A DNA stretch of 64,000 nucleotides from Bacillota bacterium (GTDB lineage Bacteria; Bacillota; Clostridia; Lachnospirales; Bianqueaceae), in NCBI GenBank assembly GCA_017441925.1, contig JAFRUE010000008.1:117282-181281 (forward strand), in the 5' to 3' direction. A model generated the notes under the pieces. That model made no database searches. It worked only from the letters and a program-made list of their open reading frames with translations, and had not been told where the DNA came from. Positions 32,727 through 41,732 of this stretch are shown piece by piece (position 1 is the stretch's first letter; every line of letters begins with the position of its first letter). The translations under genes were made by a program, and so were the position numbers.

Positions 32727-33419
32727 ATGTATAATATATTAGTTTGTGATGATGAGAAAGATATCGTATCGGCTCTGACGATCTATCTGTGCGCTGAAGG
32801 GTATCAGGTCTTTGCCGCGTATAACGGGCTGGACGCGCTTGCTGTTATGAAACAGAGAGATATCCATCTGGTGCTGATGGATATCATGATGCCCGGCATG
32901 GACGGGATCACCGCCATGACGGAGATCCGTAAGACGAGCAATGTGCCTGTGATCCTGCTGACGGCGAAAGGGGAGGACACGGACAAGGTCCTTGGACTCA
33001 ATGTCGGAGCAGACGATTACGTAACGAAGCCATTTAACCCGGTGGAGCTGCTCGCAAGAGTCAAATCCCAGCTGCGGAGATATCTGCAGCTGGGCGCCGG
33101 AGTTGTCAAGACGACAGCGATCTCCGTCGGTACGATCCTGCTGGACGATGACGCGAAGACGGTGACCGTTGACGGAGATAATGTCAGCCTGACGCCCCGG
33201 GAATATGAGATTCTGAAGCTCCTGATGCAGAATGCCGGGAAAGTCTTTTCCCCGGCGGAGATCTACCGGCAGGTATGGCAGGAGGACTGTATCGGGGAGA
33301 ATCCCGTCGCCGTGCATATCCGGCATATCCGGGAGAAGATCGAGATCAACCCCGCGGAGCCCCGGTATCTGAAGGTCGTCTGGGGACAGGGATACAAGAT
33401 GGAGAGTGACGTGCGATGA
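32727..33419 (+). CDS. OmpR/VanR-family response regulator
   Basis: 230 residues. Receiver domain 1-115 (ILVCDDEKDIV, Asp in LMDIMMPGMDG, LLTAKG, YVTKPFNP) and a winged-helix DNA-binding domain (LTPREYEILKLLMQNAGKVFSPAEIYRQVW, VAVHIRHIREKIE) to the end. ATG 32727 follows GGAGG by about 6 bases. Its stop overlaps the kinase start (ATGA). It is probably in one operon with the glycosyltransferase 20 bases upstream. The VanR-like sequence suggests response to envelope stress or wall-active compounds. Confidence 0.93.
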   Translation: MYNILVCDDEKDIVSALTIYLCAEGYQVFAAYNGLDALAVMKQRDIHLVLMDIMMPGMDGITAMTEIRKTSNVPVILLTAKGEDTDKVLGLNVGADDYVTKPFNPVELLARVKSQLRRYLQLGAGVVKTTAISVGTILLDDDAKTVTVDGDNVSLTPREYEILKLLMQNAGKVFSPAEIYRQVWQEDCIGENPVAVHIRHIREKIEINPAEPRYLKVVWGQGYKMESDVR

Positions 33420-35242
33420 AGAAATGGCTTGATAAGACCTGGGCTAAGGTGCTGTTCTTTTGCCTGATGATTGTATTTACCGTGCTGACGATTGCCGGCG
33501 GTGCGGGAATCGTCTATTTGCTGGATTATAATGTGTATCAGGACGGGGGCTCTCAGCTGTACCGGCATATTTATCAGACTTCCGCTTATTATGAAGGCGA
33601 GCATGTCTATACCTATCTCGTGGAAGCTGAACCGGCCTTTACGATCCCGCCGACGGAGAGTTACGCGGAGATGTTCGTCCGGGATTTCGAAGGCGATATC
33701 TGGGCGATCGAGGTCCGTGAGGGAGAGGATCTGCTGCTGACCAATTACGATCAGGCAATTACACCTGTATATACGGAGACCTTTGAATATAATTTTTATG
33801 CAGAAAAGACACTGTCCATCACAGTTTCTATGGATCCGATGCATAGAGGAATGCGTTTTATGGACGCCTTGATGGTACAGGTGATCCTGCGGCGATATGA
33901 GCTGATCGCCGTGACCGCTGTATGCTTCCTGATATGGCTGTACTGCTTTATCTTTACACTGGCCTCTGCGGGACACTGGAAGGGACATGAAGGGATCCAT
34001 CTGACATGGCTTGACAAGATACCGATCGAGGTCTGGCTTGCGGCGATAGTATTTGGACTGTATCCGGATTTCCTGGATCTGCTCCGGGCGTTCACGCTTG
34101 TCTGGTTTGGACTGTTGTTCTATTTCTTCCTAACGGTATTTGCCGCGCAGTGCAAGGCGGGGACCGTGATCAAAGGCAGTGCCTGCGCCTGGGTCCTTCG
34201 AGGCTTGCGGCGATGGATCCGGTGGTTCGGCAGCATCGTGGTCAGCATTCCGCTGGTGTGGAAGACCTGTGTCGGACTGGCAGTCGTGTTGATCGTGGAC
34301 CTTGTCTGTATCAGCAATCACTGGGATGAGGAATTTCTGGTTTTTATGGTCCTGGTACATGTTGTTCTGGGGCTGTTCCTGCTCTATGTTGCTATCGGGC
34401 TGCGCAGATTGCAGAAGGGTGGTCAGGCCTTGGCGGCGGGGGATTACAGCAGCAGTGTCGATACAAGGTATCTGTGGGGCGATTTCCGCCGCCACGGCGA
34501 GGATCTGAACGCGATCCAAGAGGGCGTTCAGAAGGCTGTGGAGCAGCAGATGCGTTCCGAACGGATGAAAACGGAGCTGATCACGAACGTCAGTCATGAC
34601 ATCAAGACGCCGCTTACTTCGATCGTCAACTATGTGGATCTGCTGAAAAAAGAAAAGATCGACAACCCGAAGGCTGTTGAATATATCGAGGTGCTGGACC
34701 GGCAGTCCAACCGCCTGCGCAAGCTGACAGAGGATCTGGTGGAGGCGTCAAAAGCCGCGAGCGGCAATATCCCGGTCGCTTTGGCGGATACCGATGTCAA
34801 TGTGTTCCTGACACAGGTGCTGGGCGAATATCAGCAAAGACTGACGGAAGGGAAGATCGAGTCTGTATTGACACTGGACAAGACGGACCCGCATATCAAT
34901 GCAGACGGCAGGCTGCTCTGGCGCGTCCTCGACAATCTGCTCGGAAACGTCTGCAAATACGCGATGCCCGGGACGAGAGTCTATCTGTCCAGCGAGACAG
35001 AGGACGGGCACGTCCTGATAACGCTCCGGAATATTTCGCGGTACCCGCTGAATATATCTGCTGATGAACTGACCGAACGGTTTGTCCGGGGCGATGCGTC
35101 GCGCTCCACAGAAGGCAGCGGTCTGGGGCTCTCTATCGCGATGGGGTTGACAAATCTGCAGAAAGGGGAGTTCAGACTTTCGGTCGACGGAGATCTGTTT
35201 AAGGTGCAGCTTGCATTTGATCAGGTGCTGTCGGAGGAATAA
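33416..35242 (+). CDS. VanS-like sensor histidine kinase
   Basis: 608 residues. An N-terminal helix (10-33) and an extracellular domain (35-150) are followed by several more helices (about 160-185, 200-235, 270-330). A HAMP-like stretch precedes the H-box VSHDIKTPLTSIVNYVDLL (phospho-acceptor His at about 396). The ATPase domain shows LLWRVLDNLLGNVCKYA (N-box), ADELTERFVRGD (F-box) and GSGLGLSIAMGLTNLQ (G2). ATG 33416 overlaps the regulator stop. The number of membrane helices is higher than in VanS itself, so the sensed signal may differ. Confidence 0.92.
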   Translation: MKKWLDKTWAKVLFFCLMIVFTVLTIAGGAGIVYLLDYNVYQDGGSQLYRHIYQTSAYYEGEHVYTYLVEAEPAFTIPPTESYAEMFVRDFEGDIWAIEVREGEDLLLTNYDQAITPVYTETFEYNFYAEKTLSITVSMDPMHRGMRFMDALMVQVILRRYELIAVTAVCFLIWLYCFIFTLASAGHWKGHEGIHLTWLDKIPIEVWLAAIVFGLYPDFLDLLRAFTLVWFGLLFYFFLTVFAAQCKAGTVIKGSACAWVLRGLRRWIRWFGSIVVSIPLVWKTCVGLAVVLIVDLVCISNHWDEEFLVFMVLVHVVLGLFLLYVAIGLRRLQKGGQALAAGDYSSSVDTRYLWGDFRRHGEDLNAIQEGVQKAVEQQMRSERMKTELITNVSHDIKTPLTSIVNYVDLLKKEKIDNPKAVEYIEVLDRQSNRLRKLTEDLVEASKAASGNIPVALADTDVNVFLTQVLGEYQQRLTEGKIESVLTLDKTDPHINADGRLLWRVLDNLLGNVCKYAMPGTRVYLSSETEDGHVLITLRNISRYPLNISADELTERFVRGDASRSTEGSGLGLSIAMGLTNLQKGEFRLSVDGDLFKVQLAFDQVLSEE

Positions 35243-35541
35243 ATCCGTCGTCTGTTTTCTGAGCCGTTCGGGCCAGATCGACTGAAGAAAAATCACATTC
35301 CCAGATGGGAAATTCGGGGGAAAATCCTGAAAGCCGCATAAATGCTGGGCTTTCTCGAACACAAAACGCCGGATTTTTACACTGGCAAGTGTAATTACGA
35401 CGAAATACAAACCTATGACGGAGATAAGCAGACAACAAAATAGCCTGCAGACGGAGAAGATAATTCTCTGCCCGCAGGCTTTTTGTTGCTATAGAGGATT
35501 GACGGAGATGATCGGCGGAGATGTCTGCATTTGTCAGCAAA
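35243..35541 (+). other. Convergent intergenic region
   Basis: 299 bases between convergent genes. Apart from the bidirectional terminator at 35434-35487 and a small dyad TTCCCAGATGGGAA near 35298, nothing recognisable is seen. Confidence 0.4.
35434..35487. terminator. Bidirectional terminator between convergent genes
   Basis: AACAAAA-T-AGCCTGC (35434-35448) pairs with GCAGGCTTTTTGTT (35474-35487), one bulged T; A- and T-rich ends serve both strands. Confidence 0.85.
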
Positions 35542-36564
35542 TCATTTCCACAGATCCGTCAGGAAGGCATCCGCAAGCGTTACCCAGAGGTCGAAATTCG
35601 CGAAAGGTTTGGCGCCGGTGATCCGGATACCGGCCTGGCCATGCGGAACTCCGGCGAAGGTATGAACCTCGACCGGTACGTCATGCGCAAGCAGGCTCGG
35701 AACCATATAATTCAGGTTCTTCATGGCAGGATCTTCCCGGCCGACCGCAAAGAACGTCGGGGGATATTTAACCCGGGAATAATCATAAGGCGCTCCGTCA
35801 AAACGCGGCCCGTACACGCAGAGAAAAGCATCAGGCGCGCCGTAATAACTGTCATATTCGTCCAGTTCGTAATCCGGGAAGGTTTCCTTCACGGTCTGTT
35901 CGCCGGAGTAATACTGGATACAGGCGTCACCGGTCAGACCGCCGTTCGAGAAGCCTGCGTAAGCAACCTTATCCGGGGAGATCCTGTATTTCGCCGCATT
36001 CGCGCGGACCATACGGATCGCGCGGGAAGCGTCGGCGCCGGCCTCCTGAGCACTCCAAGGATTGTGATTCGGACGGTTCAGCAGCAGGAAGCATTGATAG
36101 CCGAGCGCGTTCAGATCCAGACAGGTCTGATATCCTTCAGACAGAACACAACTTCCGTGGTCGCCGCCCGGACAGACGACGACGGCACCTTTAGGCGTCT
36201 GATCCTCCGGGATCAGCAGCGCGAACATATACGGCGCAAAGGACGGACCGTGATTGAAACGGTAGTCTTTTTCATCTGTGTATTCCGTTAATGTCGGGAT
36301 CTTGCCTTCAGGCCAGAGATAGATCCGTTCCGGCGCGTCGCTCTTCCGCTTGACAGCTGCGAGCAGTCTGTGGACTTCTTCAATTTTCGCAGGCCGTTCC
36401 TCTGCAGGAATCCGGCGAAGCTCCCATCCGATATTGGCTACAGGCAGTATTGTCTCCAGTGTGTAGCATGGCGCGTCATTGCACAATAGATTGATGGCAC
36501 GTTTTTCCGGTCCGATAGCCTCAGCTTCACGGCGCTGACGTTCGATTACTTCTTCAAAAGCCAT
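35542..36564 (-). CDS. Alpha/beta hydrolase, esterase-like
   Basis: 340 residues on the minus strand, AGGAGG about 8 bases before the start. The fold is shown by VVVCPGGDHGS (oxyanion region), the nucleophile elbow GFSNGG and the C-terminal catalytic histidine in GVPHGQAG. The first 100 residues form a helical, charged cap (IERQRREAEAIGPEKR, RPAKIEEVHRLLAAVKRK). There is no signal peptide, so it acts in the cytosol. The next operon encodes a sialate O-acetylesterase-like enzyme and shares its promoter region, so removal of acetyl groups from sugars is plausible (acetyl-xylan-esterase-like family). Confidence 0.82.
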   Translation of the reverse strand: MAFEEVIERQRREAEAIGPEKRAINLLCNDAPCYTLETILPVANIGWELRRIPAEERPAKIEEVHRLLAAVKRKSDAPERIYLWPEGKIPTLTEYTDEKDYRFNHGPSFAPYMFALLIPEDQTPKGAVVVCPGGDHGSCVLSEGYQTCLDLNALGYQCFLLLNRPNHNPWSAQEAGADASRAIRMVRANAAKYRISPDKVAYAGFSNGGLTGDACIQYYSGEQTVKETFPDYELDEYDSYYGAPDAFLCVYGPRFDGAPYDYSRVKYPPTFFAVGREDPAMKNLNYMVPSLLAHDVPVEVHTFAGVPHGQAGIRITGAKPFANFDLWVTLADAFLTDLWK

Positions 36565-36610
36565 GATGTATGCCTCCTGTATGATTGTTTAACGGTCAGA
36601 TTCTGATCTG

Positions 36611-36639
36611 ATTATACCGGGACGCAGAATGATTGTCAA
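36611..36639 (-). promoter_or_regulatory. Leftward promoter of the esterase gene
   Basis: On the minus strand TTGACA (36639-36634), 17-base spacer, TATAAT (36616-36611): a full consensus. Its -35 overlaps the -35 of the rightward promoter. Confidence 0.85.
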
Positions 36640-36661
36640 CCTGACGGAAAGGTGGTATAAT
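36633..36661 (+). promoter_or_regulatory. Rightward promoter of the sialate esterase gene
   Basis: TTGTCA (36633-36638), 17-base spacer, TATAAT (36656-36661). Five of six -35 bases are shared with the opposing promoter. Confidence 0.85.
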
Positions 36662-36688
36662 AAACACAGAATCAGGAGGCAACGAAAA

Positions 36689-38257
36689 ATGAAATTAGCT
36701 GCGGTTTTTAGTGATCATATGGTCCTGCAGAGGGACAAAACGGTGTATATCTGGGGACAGGCTGCTCCGGGACAGACAGTACATGCCGAGATCCAGAAGC
36801 AGTACGGAGAGGATACCGTTAAGGCGGACGGTTCATTCTGCATCGGGATCGGTCCGCTGCAGACATCTTGGGCGGAGGAACTTGCGGTAATCTGCGGAGA
36901 TGAGAAGGCCGTGATCCGCGATGTGCAGGTCGGAGAAGTCTGGCTTGCCGGCGGGCAGTCCAACATGGAATATCTGATGAGCCATCAGCAGGGAATCGAG
37001 GAAGAACAGGAGCTTCTGCGCAGGCTTGGCCGCAAACCGGAACTGCGGTTCTTTGATGTGCCGGAGATCTCTTATCCCGGAGAAGAAGAACAGTACGACT
37101 ACAGCCCGTACGGTTTCTGGCGGACCTGTACACCGGAGGATATCCCGTATTATTCCGCGGTGTCGTATTTCTTCGGCCGTATGCTGGAGGCGGAGCTGGG
37201 CGTTCCGGTAGGCATTATCGGATGCAATTGGGGAGGGACACCGAGCTGCAGCTGGATGAGGGCGGAGACAATACATGCCGTGGGCGGAAGTGTGTGGATC
37301 GATGAATATCTGCACGATCTGGATTCGATGAACGTGGAGGAGGAAGCGGAGAAGTATAAAGCCGATCCGGCGAACAATCCACTGATCCCGCTGAACGATC
37401 CGTCGTTTGCGCGGGTGCTGTATCCGGGTCTTACCCGCGATCAGCAGCTTGCGGTGATGGGATTAACTCCGTCAGCAGCCGCGCCTAAGGGGACCTGTCA
37501 CCCGTGGAGACCTGCAGGCGTATATTATACGATGCTGCGGACGGTGATACCTTATGCACTGCGCGGAATTATCTATTATCAGGGCGAGAGCGACGATAAA
37601 CATGCGGAGTTGTATTCCGCGATGCTCTCCGGTCTGATCCGTCAGTGGAGGGAAGATTTCCGCGATGACGGACTTCCGTTCCTGATGGTACAGCTTGCAC
37701 CGTTTAAGGAATGGATGGACTGCGTCGGAGACCGGTATCCGGAACTCCGCGCAGAGCAGCAGAAGACGGCAGATACGATTCCCAATGTATATCTTGCGTC
37801 CAATGGGGACGGAGGCATGTACTACGATATTCATCCGAAGAACAAGCGTCCGGCCGGCGAACGGCTTGCGAAGCTGGCTCTCGGTCATGTATACGGCAAA
37901 GACAACGTCTGTGATGCCCCCAGGTTCAGTCATGCGGAATGGCAGGGAGATACGCTGGTGCTGCATTTTGACCATGCGGAGATCCTGCAGTATTCCACAC
38001 TGCGGACACAGCCGGATGAGAAGTACTACGGCGGAGAAGACGATCCGGAACCGCTTGCGACATCTCCGTCAGCACTGATGGCGGAGATCGGAGGAAACAC
38101 GCTGCGGCTGACTTTCGCCGACGGGACGGATCACGCGAAGGTAAAAGTCCGCTATGCACAGACGGCTTATTATAAAGTAAATCTGTATAACGAAGCAGGT
38201 ATTCCGCTGCTGCCGTTCTCCTGGGACGGCGCGGCACAAGAGGAGGCATCCAGATGA
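36689..38257 (+). CDS. Sialate O-acetylesterase-like SGNH esterase
   Basis: 522 residues from ATG 36689 (CAGGAGG 9 bases upstream). The catalytic block is LAGGQSNMEYLM (GQSN with nucleophile Ser), NWGGTPSCSWM (block with Gly/Asn), YYQGESDD and DIHPKNKRPAGERLA (Asp/His). An N-terminal beta-rich part (AAVFSDHMVLQRD) and a C-terminal domain (FADGTDHAKVKVRYAQ) match the usual layout of this family. No signal peptide, so deacetylation of imported sugars is likely. With the sialidase-like gene at the window start it suggests use of acetylated glycans. The stop overlaps the next start. Confidence 0.9.
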   Translation: MKLAAVFSDHMVLQRDKTVYIWGQAAPGQTVHAEIQKQYGEDTVKADGSFCIGIGPLQTSWAEELAVICGDEKAVIRDVQVGEVWLAGGQSNMEYLMSHQQGIEEEQELLRRLGRKPELRFFDVPEISYPGEEEQYDYSPYGFWRTCTPEDIPYYSAVSYFFGRMLEAELGVPVGIIGCNWGGTPSCSWMRAETIHAVGGSVWIDEYLHDLDSMNVEEEAEKYKADPANNPLIPLNDPSFARVLYPGLTRDQQLAVMGLTPSAAAPKGTCHPWRPAGVYYTMLRTVIPYALRGIIYYQGESDDKHAELYSAMLSGLIRQWREDFRDDGLPFLMVQLAPFKEWMDCVGDRYPELRAEQQKTADTIPNVYLASNGDGGMYYDIHPKNKRPAGERLAKLALGHVYGKDNVCDAPRFSHAEWQGDTLVLHFDHAEILQYSTLRTQPDEKYYGGEDDPEPLATSPSALMAEIGGNTLRLTFADGTDHAKVKVRYAQTAYYKVNLYNEAGIPLLPFSWDGAAQEEASR

Positions 38258-39099
38258 AATACGATCCCAAGACAAGATTCCGCACAAAGGTTGAGAGCAC
38301 CTACGGAGAAGAATTCGTCGAGTTCGCGCGGAATTACAAAGGCTGCGTGCAGGGAGAGCTGAAGCGGTTTCCCAAGGTCATGCGGGAGAATATGGGATTT
38401 AACCGCGGTCTGACGAAATACGGCGGAGACCAAAAGGGCCTGGAGCGGCGTAATCCGCTGATTGTCGTACTCGGAGACAGCGTGACGGCAGGGCATTTTG
38501 AATTCATTGCCGAGAGCCGGGCAGACTTCCCGCGATATATTGAGGCAGGGCTGCCGGTTGAGGTCGTTGATGAGCGTGTCAGTTATCCGGAGGTTTTCCG
38601 CGACAGGCTGTCGGATCTGTATGATTCGACCTCCGTCAGCGTGATCAACGCGGGTATTGCCGGCGGCAATATCCTGGGTATGGAGGAAAGGCTGACACGC
38701 GATGTGATCAGTCACGATCCGGATCTGGTGATCCTGAACGGCTCACTGAACTGGGGCGTGGGGGAGGAACAGCTTACAATCTATACAGCTGTGCTCGAAC
38801 GTGTCGTAAAACGGATGAAAGCTGAGACAGACGCGGATATCGTGCTTCTGACCCCCAATTTAATGGATCCTGCGATCGCGACGGAGGAATCTGTGGAAGC
38901 GCTGGAACAAAGAGTCGCTGTGATCCGGGAGATGGCCCCGCGGCTCGGAGTATGCCTTGCGGATGCATACAAGGTCTGGATAGATTTCGTTGGGGACAGA
39001 TTCGCGCCGGGAGAGCTCCTTGCGAACGGACAGAATCATCCTACAATGGCGGGACACCGTGTCTACGCGGAAGTCCTACTGCATCTGCTGACGGACTGA
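38254..39099 (+). CDS. SGNH/GDSL-family hydrolase
   Basis: 281 residues. The SGNH nucleophile block is VVLGDSVTAGHFE, followed by INAGIAGGN (block II), LNGSLNWGVGEEQ (block III) and NHPTMAGHRVYAEVL (block V histidine). ATG 38254 overlaps the upstream stop, so it is coupled to the sialate esterase. No signal peptide is present. The first 75 residues are charged and helical, not part of the core. Substrate is probably an ester on a sugar; the neighbouring esterase suggests complementary specificity. Confidence 0.85.
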   Translation: MKYDPKTRFRTKVESTYGEEFVEFARNYKGCVQGELKRFPKVMRENMGFNRGLTKYGGDQKGLERRNPLIVVLGDSVTAGHFEFIAESRADFPRYIEAGLPVEVVDERVSYPEVFRDRLSDLYDSTSVSVINAGIAGGNILGMEERLTRDVISHDPDLVILNGSLNWGVGEEQLTIYTAVLERVVKRMKAETDADIVLLTPNLMDPAIATEESVEALEQRVAVIREMAPRLGVCLADAYKVWIDFVGDRFAPGELLANGQNHPTMAGHRVYAEVLLHLLTD

Positions 39100-39144
39100 T
39101 CTTTCGTGGTGGTATATGACCTGAGACGGGCGCGCATAAAGAAA

Positions 39145-39181
39145 CCCGGTCTGCTGACTGTGCGGCAGACCGGGCTTTTTT
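39145..39181 (+). terminator. Rho-independent terminator of the esterase operon
   Basis: CCCGGTCTGC (39145-39154) pairs with GCAGACCGGG (39165-39174), then CTTTTTT. Confidence 0.92.
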
Positions 39182-39202
39182 GCTTCGACAGATCGGAATA
39201 TG

Positions 39203-39655
39203 TTATACGGGCGTCCTGGTACTTCTTTTGAGAAGCATAAGATATTCCGCAGTACCTTCCTCCGGCTTCTTTTCTCCCGAAAAGACAAAACCGTTCCTTT
39301 CATAGAAGCGTATGGCTTTAGTGTTCTTTTCCAGCACCCACAGATGATCCGCATGGTGTTCTTTCACTGCGTATTCCAGCAGCTGAGAACCGATGGAAGC
39401 ATTCTGCAGAACAGGTTCAACGAATAATCTGGCAATATATGTCCCTTCGATCTTGATAAAGCCTTTAACGACTCCGTCATCATACACATACAGGCTGTCA
39501 AGCTCGGGCTCATACTTGTGCATGACGGAAGGGACCTGCAATTCGTCAAAATAAAATTTGTCGTTCTGAAAAATGGGATAGAAGTACAGGCGATAGTTAA
39601 AGACCTGTATTTCCGCTATGCGCGGCAAGTCTTCCTTCTGTGCTTTTCTGATCAT
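39203..39655 (-). CDS. GNAT-family N-acetyltransferase
   Basis: 150 residues. The acetyl-CoA-binding region reads RLFVEPVLQNASIGSQLLEYAV (Q/R-x-x-x-x-G variant), and the C-terminal KAIRFYERNGFVFSG is a common GNAT ending. The N-terminus (IRKAQKEDLPRIAEIQVFNYR) is also typical. It lies 7 bases after the S9 peptidase stop on the minus strand, so it is the last gene of the GH27-peptidase operon. The acceptor substrate is unknown. Confidence 0.88.
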   Translation of the reverse strand: MIRKAQKEDLPRIAEIQVFNYRLYFYPIFQNDKFYFDELQVPSVMHKYEPELDSLYVYDDGVVKGFIKIEGTYIARLFVEPVLQNASIGSQLLEYAVKEHHADHLWVLEKNTKAIRFYERNGFVFSGEKKPEEGTAEYLMLLKRSTRTPV

Positions 39656-39662
39656 GACGGAG

Positions 39663-41684
39663 TTATTTCTGCGTGTGCCTGTTGAACCACTCTGTGATCT
39701 CCGTCAGACGGCGGACGCGGTGGAGCGGTTTACCGCTGCGGCTGAGCTCGTGGTTCTCGCCGTGGAAGATGCACATGCGGGTCTCGATGCTGCGTACAGC
39801 GAGCGCCTGCATCATCTGCATGCCCTCCGGCAGCGGGCAGCGGTAGTCTTCGTCGCTGTGGATGAAGAGTGTCGGGGTCTTGACCTGATCGGCGTATTTC
39901 AGCGGAGAATGCCTCCAGAGCTTTTCCGTGTCGTTGTACAGATCCGGAGCCGCGCACTGATCCGGCCCGAAATAGAAGCCGATATCGCTGATGAAGGACA
40001 TCGATACCCAGTTGGAGATCGAGCGCTGGCTCGCGGCCGCACAGAAGCGGTCCGTATGCGTAATGATCCAGTTTGTCATGAATCCGCCGTAGGAACCGCC
40101 GGTAACACACATCCTGGTTACGTCAATATTGGGACAAACCTTGAGGCACGCGTCCGTGAAATCCATAAGGTTCTGATAATCGATGAATCCGTATTTGCCG
40201 CGGATATCCGCGTAAGCGTCTCCGCGTCCGTCACTGCCGCGTACATTGCAGAAGAAGACAACATAGCCGGCGGATGCCCAGAGCTGCATTTCGTGGAAGA
40301 AGGTTTCCGTATAGATGCAGCGCGGGCCGCCGTGGACGTCAAGAATCGCCGGATACTGTCTGTCCGGGTCGTAATCTTTGGGAAGCAGGATCCAGCCATG
40401 TCCGTCTACCGGAACACTGCTGCCGTCATCGAGCTGCTCCACGGAAGAATAATCGACGCGGACCGGCTCTGCGATATAACGGCCGGCCAGCATTTCGTCG
40501 TTCAGTTTCGTCAGACGGCGTATGTTCTGCCCGTCGGAGTCCATCGCATAGACGTCAAAGGGACGGTTCCATGGAGCGTATGCGAAGTAGACAGTCGAAC
40601 CGTCAGCCTTACCGCAATCAAGGAAGGCAACCTCACCAGGCTCGTCAAACAGCGGCACAAAATGGTCAGGATCCGTAAAAGCATAGATCGCGGAACGGTC
40701 TTCGATAGTGACGACCGTGATCAGACGGTCTCCGGAGACACGGGACCCATTGCCGCCCCCAAGTCCTGTATCGCTGCATGCGGAGTTGTACAGAGAGAAA
40801 TCCGGTTTGGCAAGCGGAGTTATAACTCCGTCATGATACTCGCAGAACCTGCCGGTTTCGTTGAGACCGTACTCTTTCATATCGGAAGCGAACAGACAGA
40901 GGCTGCCTTTCCAGAAGAACAGATCGCCGATCATAAGATCATCTCCGTCATAGAGCGTTGATAGAGCATTGACGGAGGGATCATAGCAGTATAGGCGGCT
41001 TGTCAGCGACATGCGGCGTTCGCGAGTCGAACCGGTATAGTAAACAACTCCGCCTTCAACGATGAAATTGTCCAGCGAGAAGTCCGGCGGAGTTACGCGG
41101 CGGATCTCAGGATCGCCTTCGGCATCCTTGCGGACCAGGAAAAGCCCTGTGCGCTGACCGTTAATGAATCCTGCACCGTTATGCCAGTACGGGACCTCGT
41201 CGACGACCTGATAATCGGCCTCATGGCCTTCTTTCTTCTTGTCTGCCTTCTTCTTGCGGGTCTCGGCATCGTCCAGATAAGCATCCGGGTCTGCAGTGTC
41301 AAAAGAGGCAGAAACGGCATAGAATCCGGGCTCGATCTGTTTCATATCGCTGATGGAGATGGGAAGCTTCATATACGGCATGGCTTCTCCGCCGCGGATG
41401 TCAAGGCAGAAAAGCTCCGTTCCTTCGGCTTTATCCGGATCGGGCGTCCGGGAGAGCAGGAGGTGTGTATCATCGGTCCAGAGGACGATGGAAGCGCTGA
41501 GCGTGGCTGTCAGTTGTCTGACCGAGTCGTTTTCAGCCAACCAGATGTCGCGTTTGTAGTTGTTCTTGTCCATGTCCGCGTACGCGACCTGGAAAGCCGC
41601 CGCGGTTCCGGAAGGATTGACGGTCAGATTCTCCGGCGCGCGGTATTTTGTGATATCGCTGATTTCGATTTTCTTCAGTTCCAT
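39663..41684 (-). CDS. S9-family prolyl oligopeptidase-like serine peptidase
   Basis: 673 residues on the minus strand (AAGGAGATCC before the start). Residues 1-400 are beta-rich and resemble a seven-bladed propeller (ITKYRAPENLTVNPSG, FCLDIRGGEAMP, DVYAMDSDGQNIRRLT). The catalytic domain carries ILDVHGGPR, NVRGSDGRGD, the nucleophile GGSYGGFMTNW, a later Asp (IHSDEDYRCP) and His (HGENHELS): a complete triad. It lacks a signal peptide, so it probably cleaves imported oligopeptides or acyl-peptides. It is encoded downstream of a GH27 glycosidase and upstream of a GNAT acetyltransferase. Confidence 0.93.
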   Translation of the reverse strand: MELKKIEISDITKYRAPENLTVNPSGTAAAFQVAYADMDKNNYKRDIWLAENDSVRQLTATLSASIVLWTDDTHLLLSRTPDPDKAEGTELFCLDIRGGEAMPYMKLPISISDMKQIEPGFYAVSASFDTADPDAYLDDAETRKKKADKKKEGHEADYQVVDEVPYWHNGAGFINGQRTGLFLVRKDAEGDPEIRRVTPPDFSLDNFIVEGGVVYYTGSTRERRMSLTSRLYCYDPSVNALSTLYDGDDLMIGDLFFWKGSLCLFASDMKEYGLNETGRFCEYHDGVITPLAKPDFSLYNSACSDTGLGGGNGSRVSGDRLITVVTIEDRSAIYAFTDPDHFVPLFDEPGEVAFLDCGKADGSTVYFAYAPWNRPFDVYAMDSDGQNIRRLTKLNDEMLAGRYIAEPVRVDYSSVEQLDDGSSVPVDGHGWILLPKDYDPDRQYPAILDVHGGPRCIYTETFFHEMQLWASAGYVVFFCNVRGSDGRGDAYADIRGKYGFIDYQNLMDFTDACLKVCPNIDVTRMCVTGGSYGGFMTNWIITHTDRFCAAASQRSISNWVSMSFISDIGFYFGPDQCAAPDLYNDTEKLWRHSPLKYADQVKTPTLFIHSDEDYRCPLPEGMQMMQALAVRSIETRMCIFHGENHELSRSGKPLHRVRRLTEITEWFNRHTQK

Positions 41685-41732
41685 TGCAGGATCTCCTTGT
41701 ATGTCAGAATTCTATTACTCAGATCCGTCGGG

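Noticed and set aside
39618..40961. 447-codon open frame on the plus strand opposite the S9 peptidase gene
   Set aside because: It lies fully antisense to a gene with a complete catalytic triad and has no RBS or recognised motif; long antisense frames are common at this base composition.
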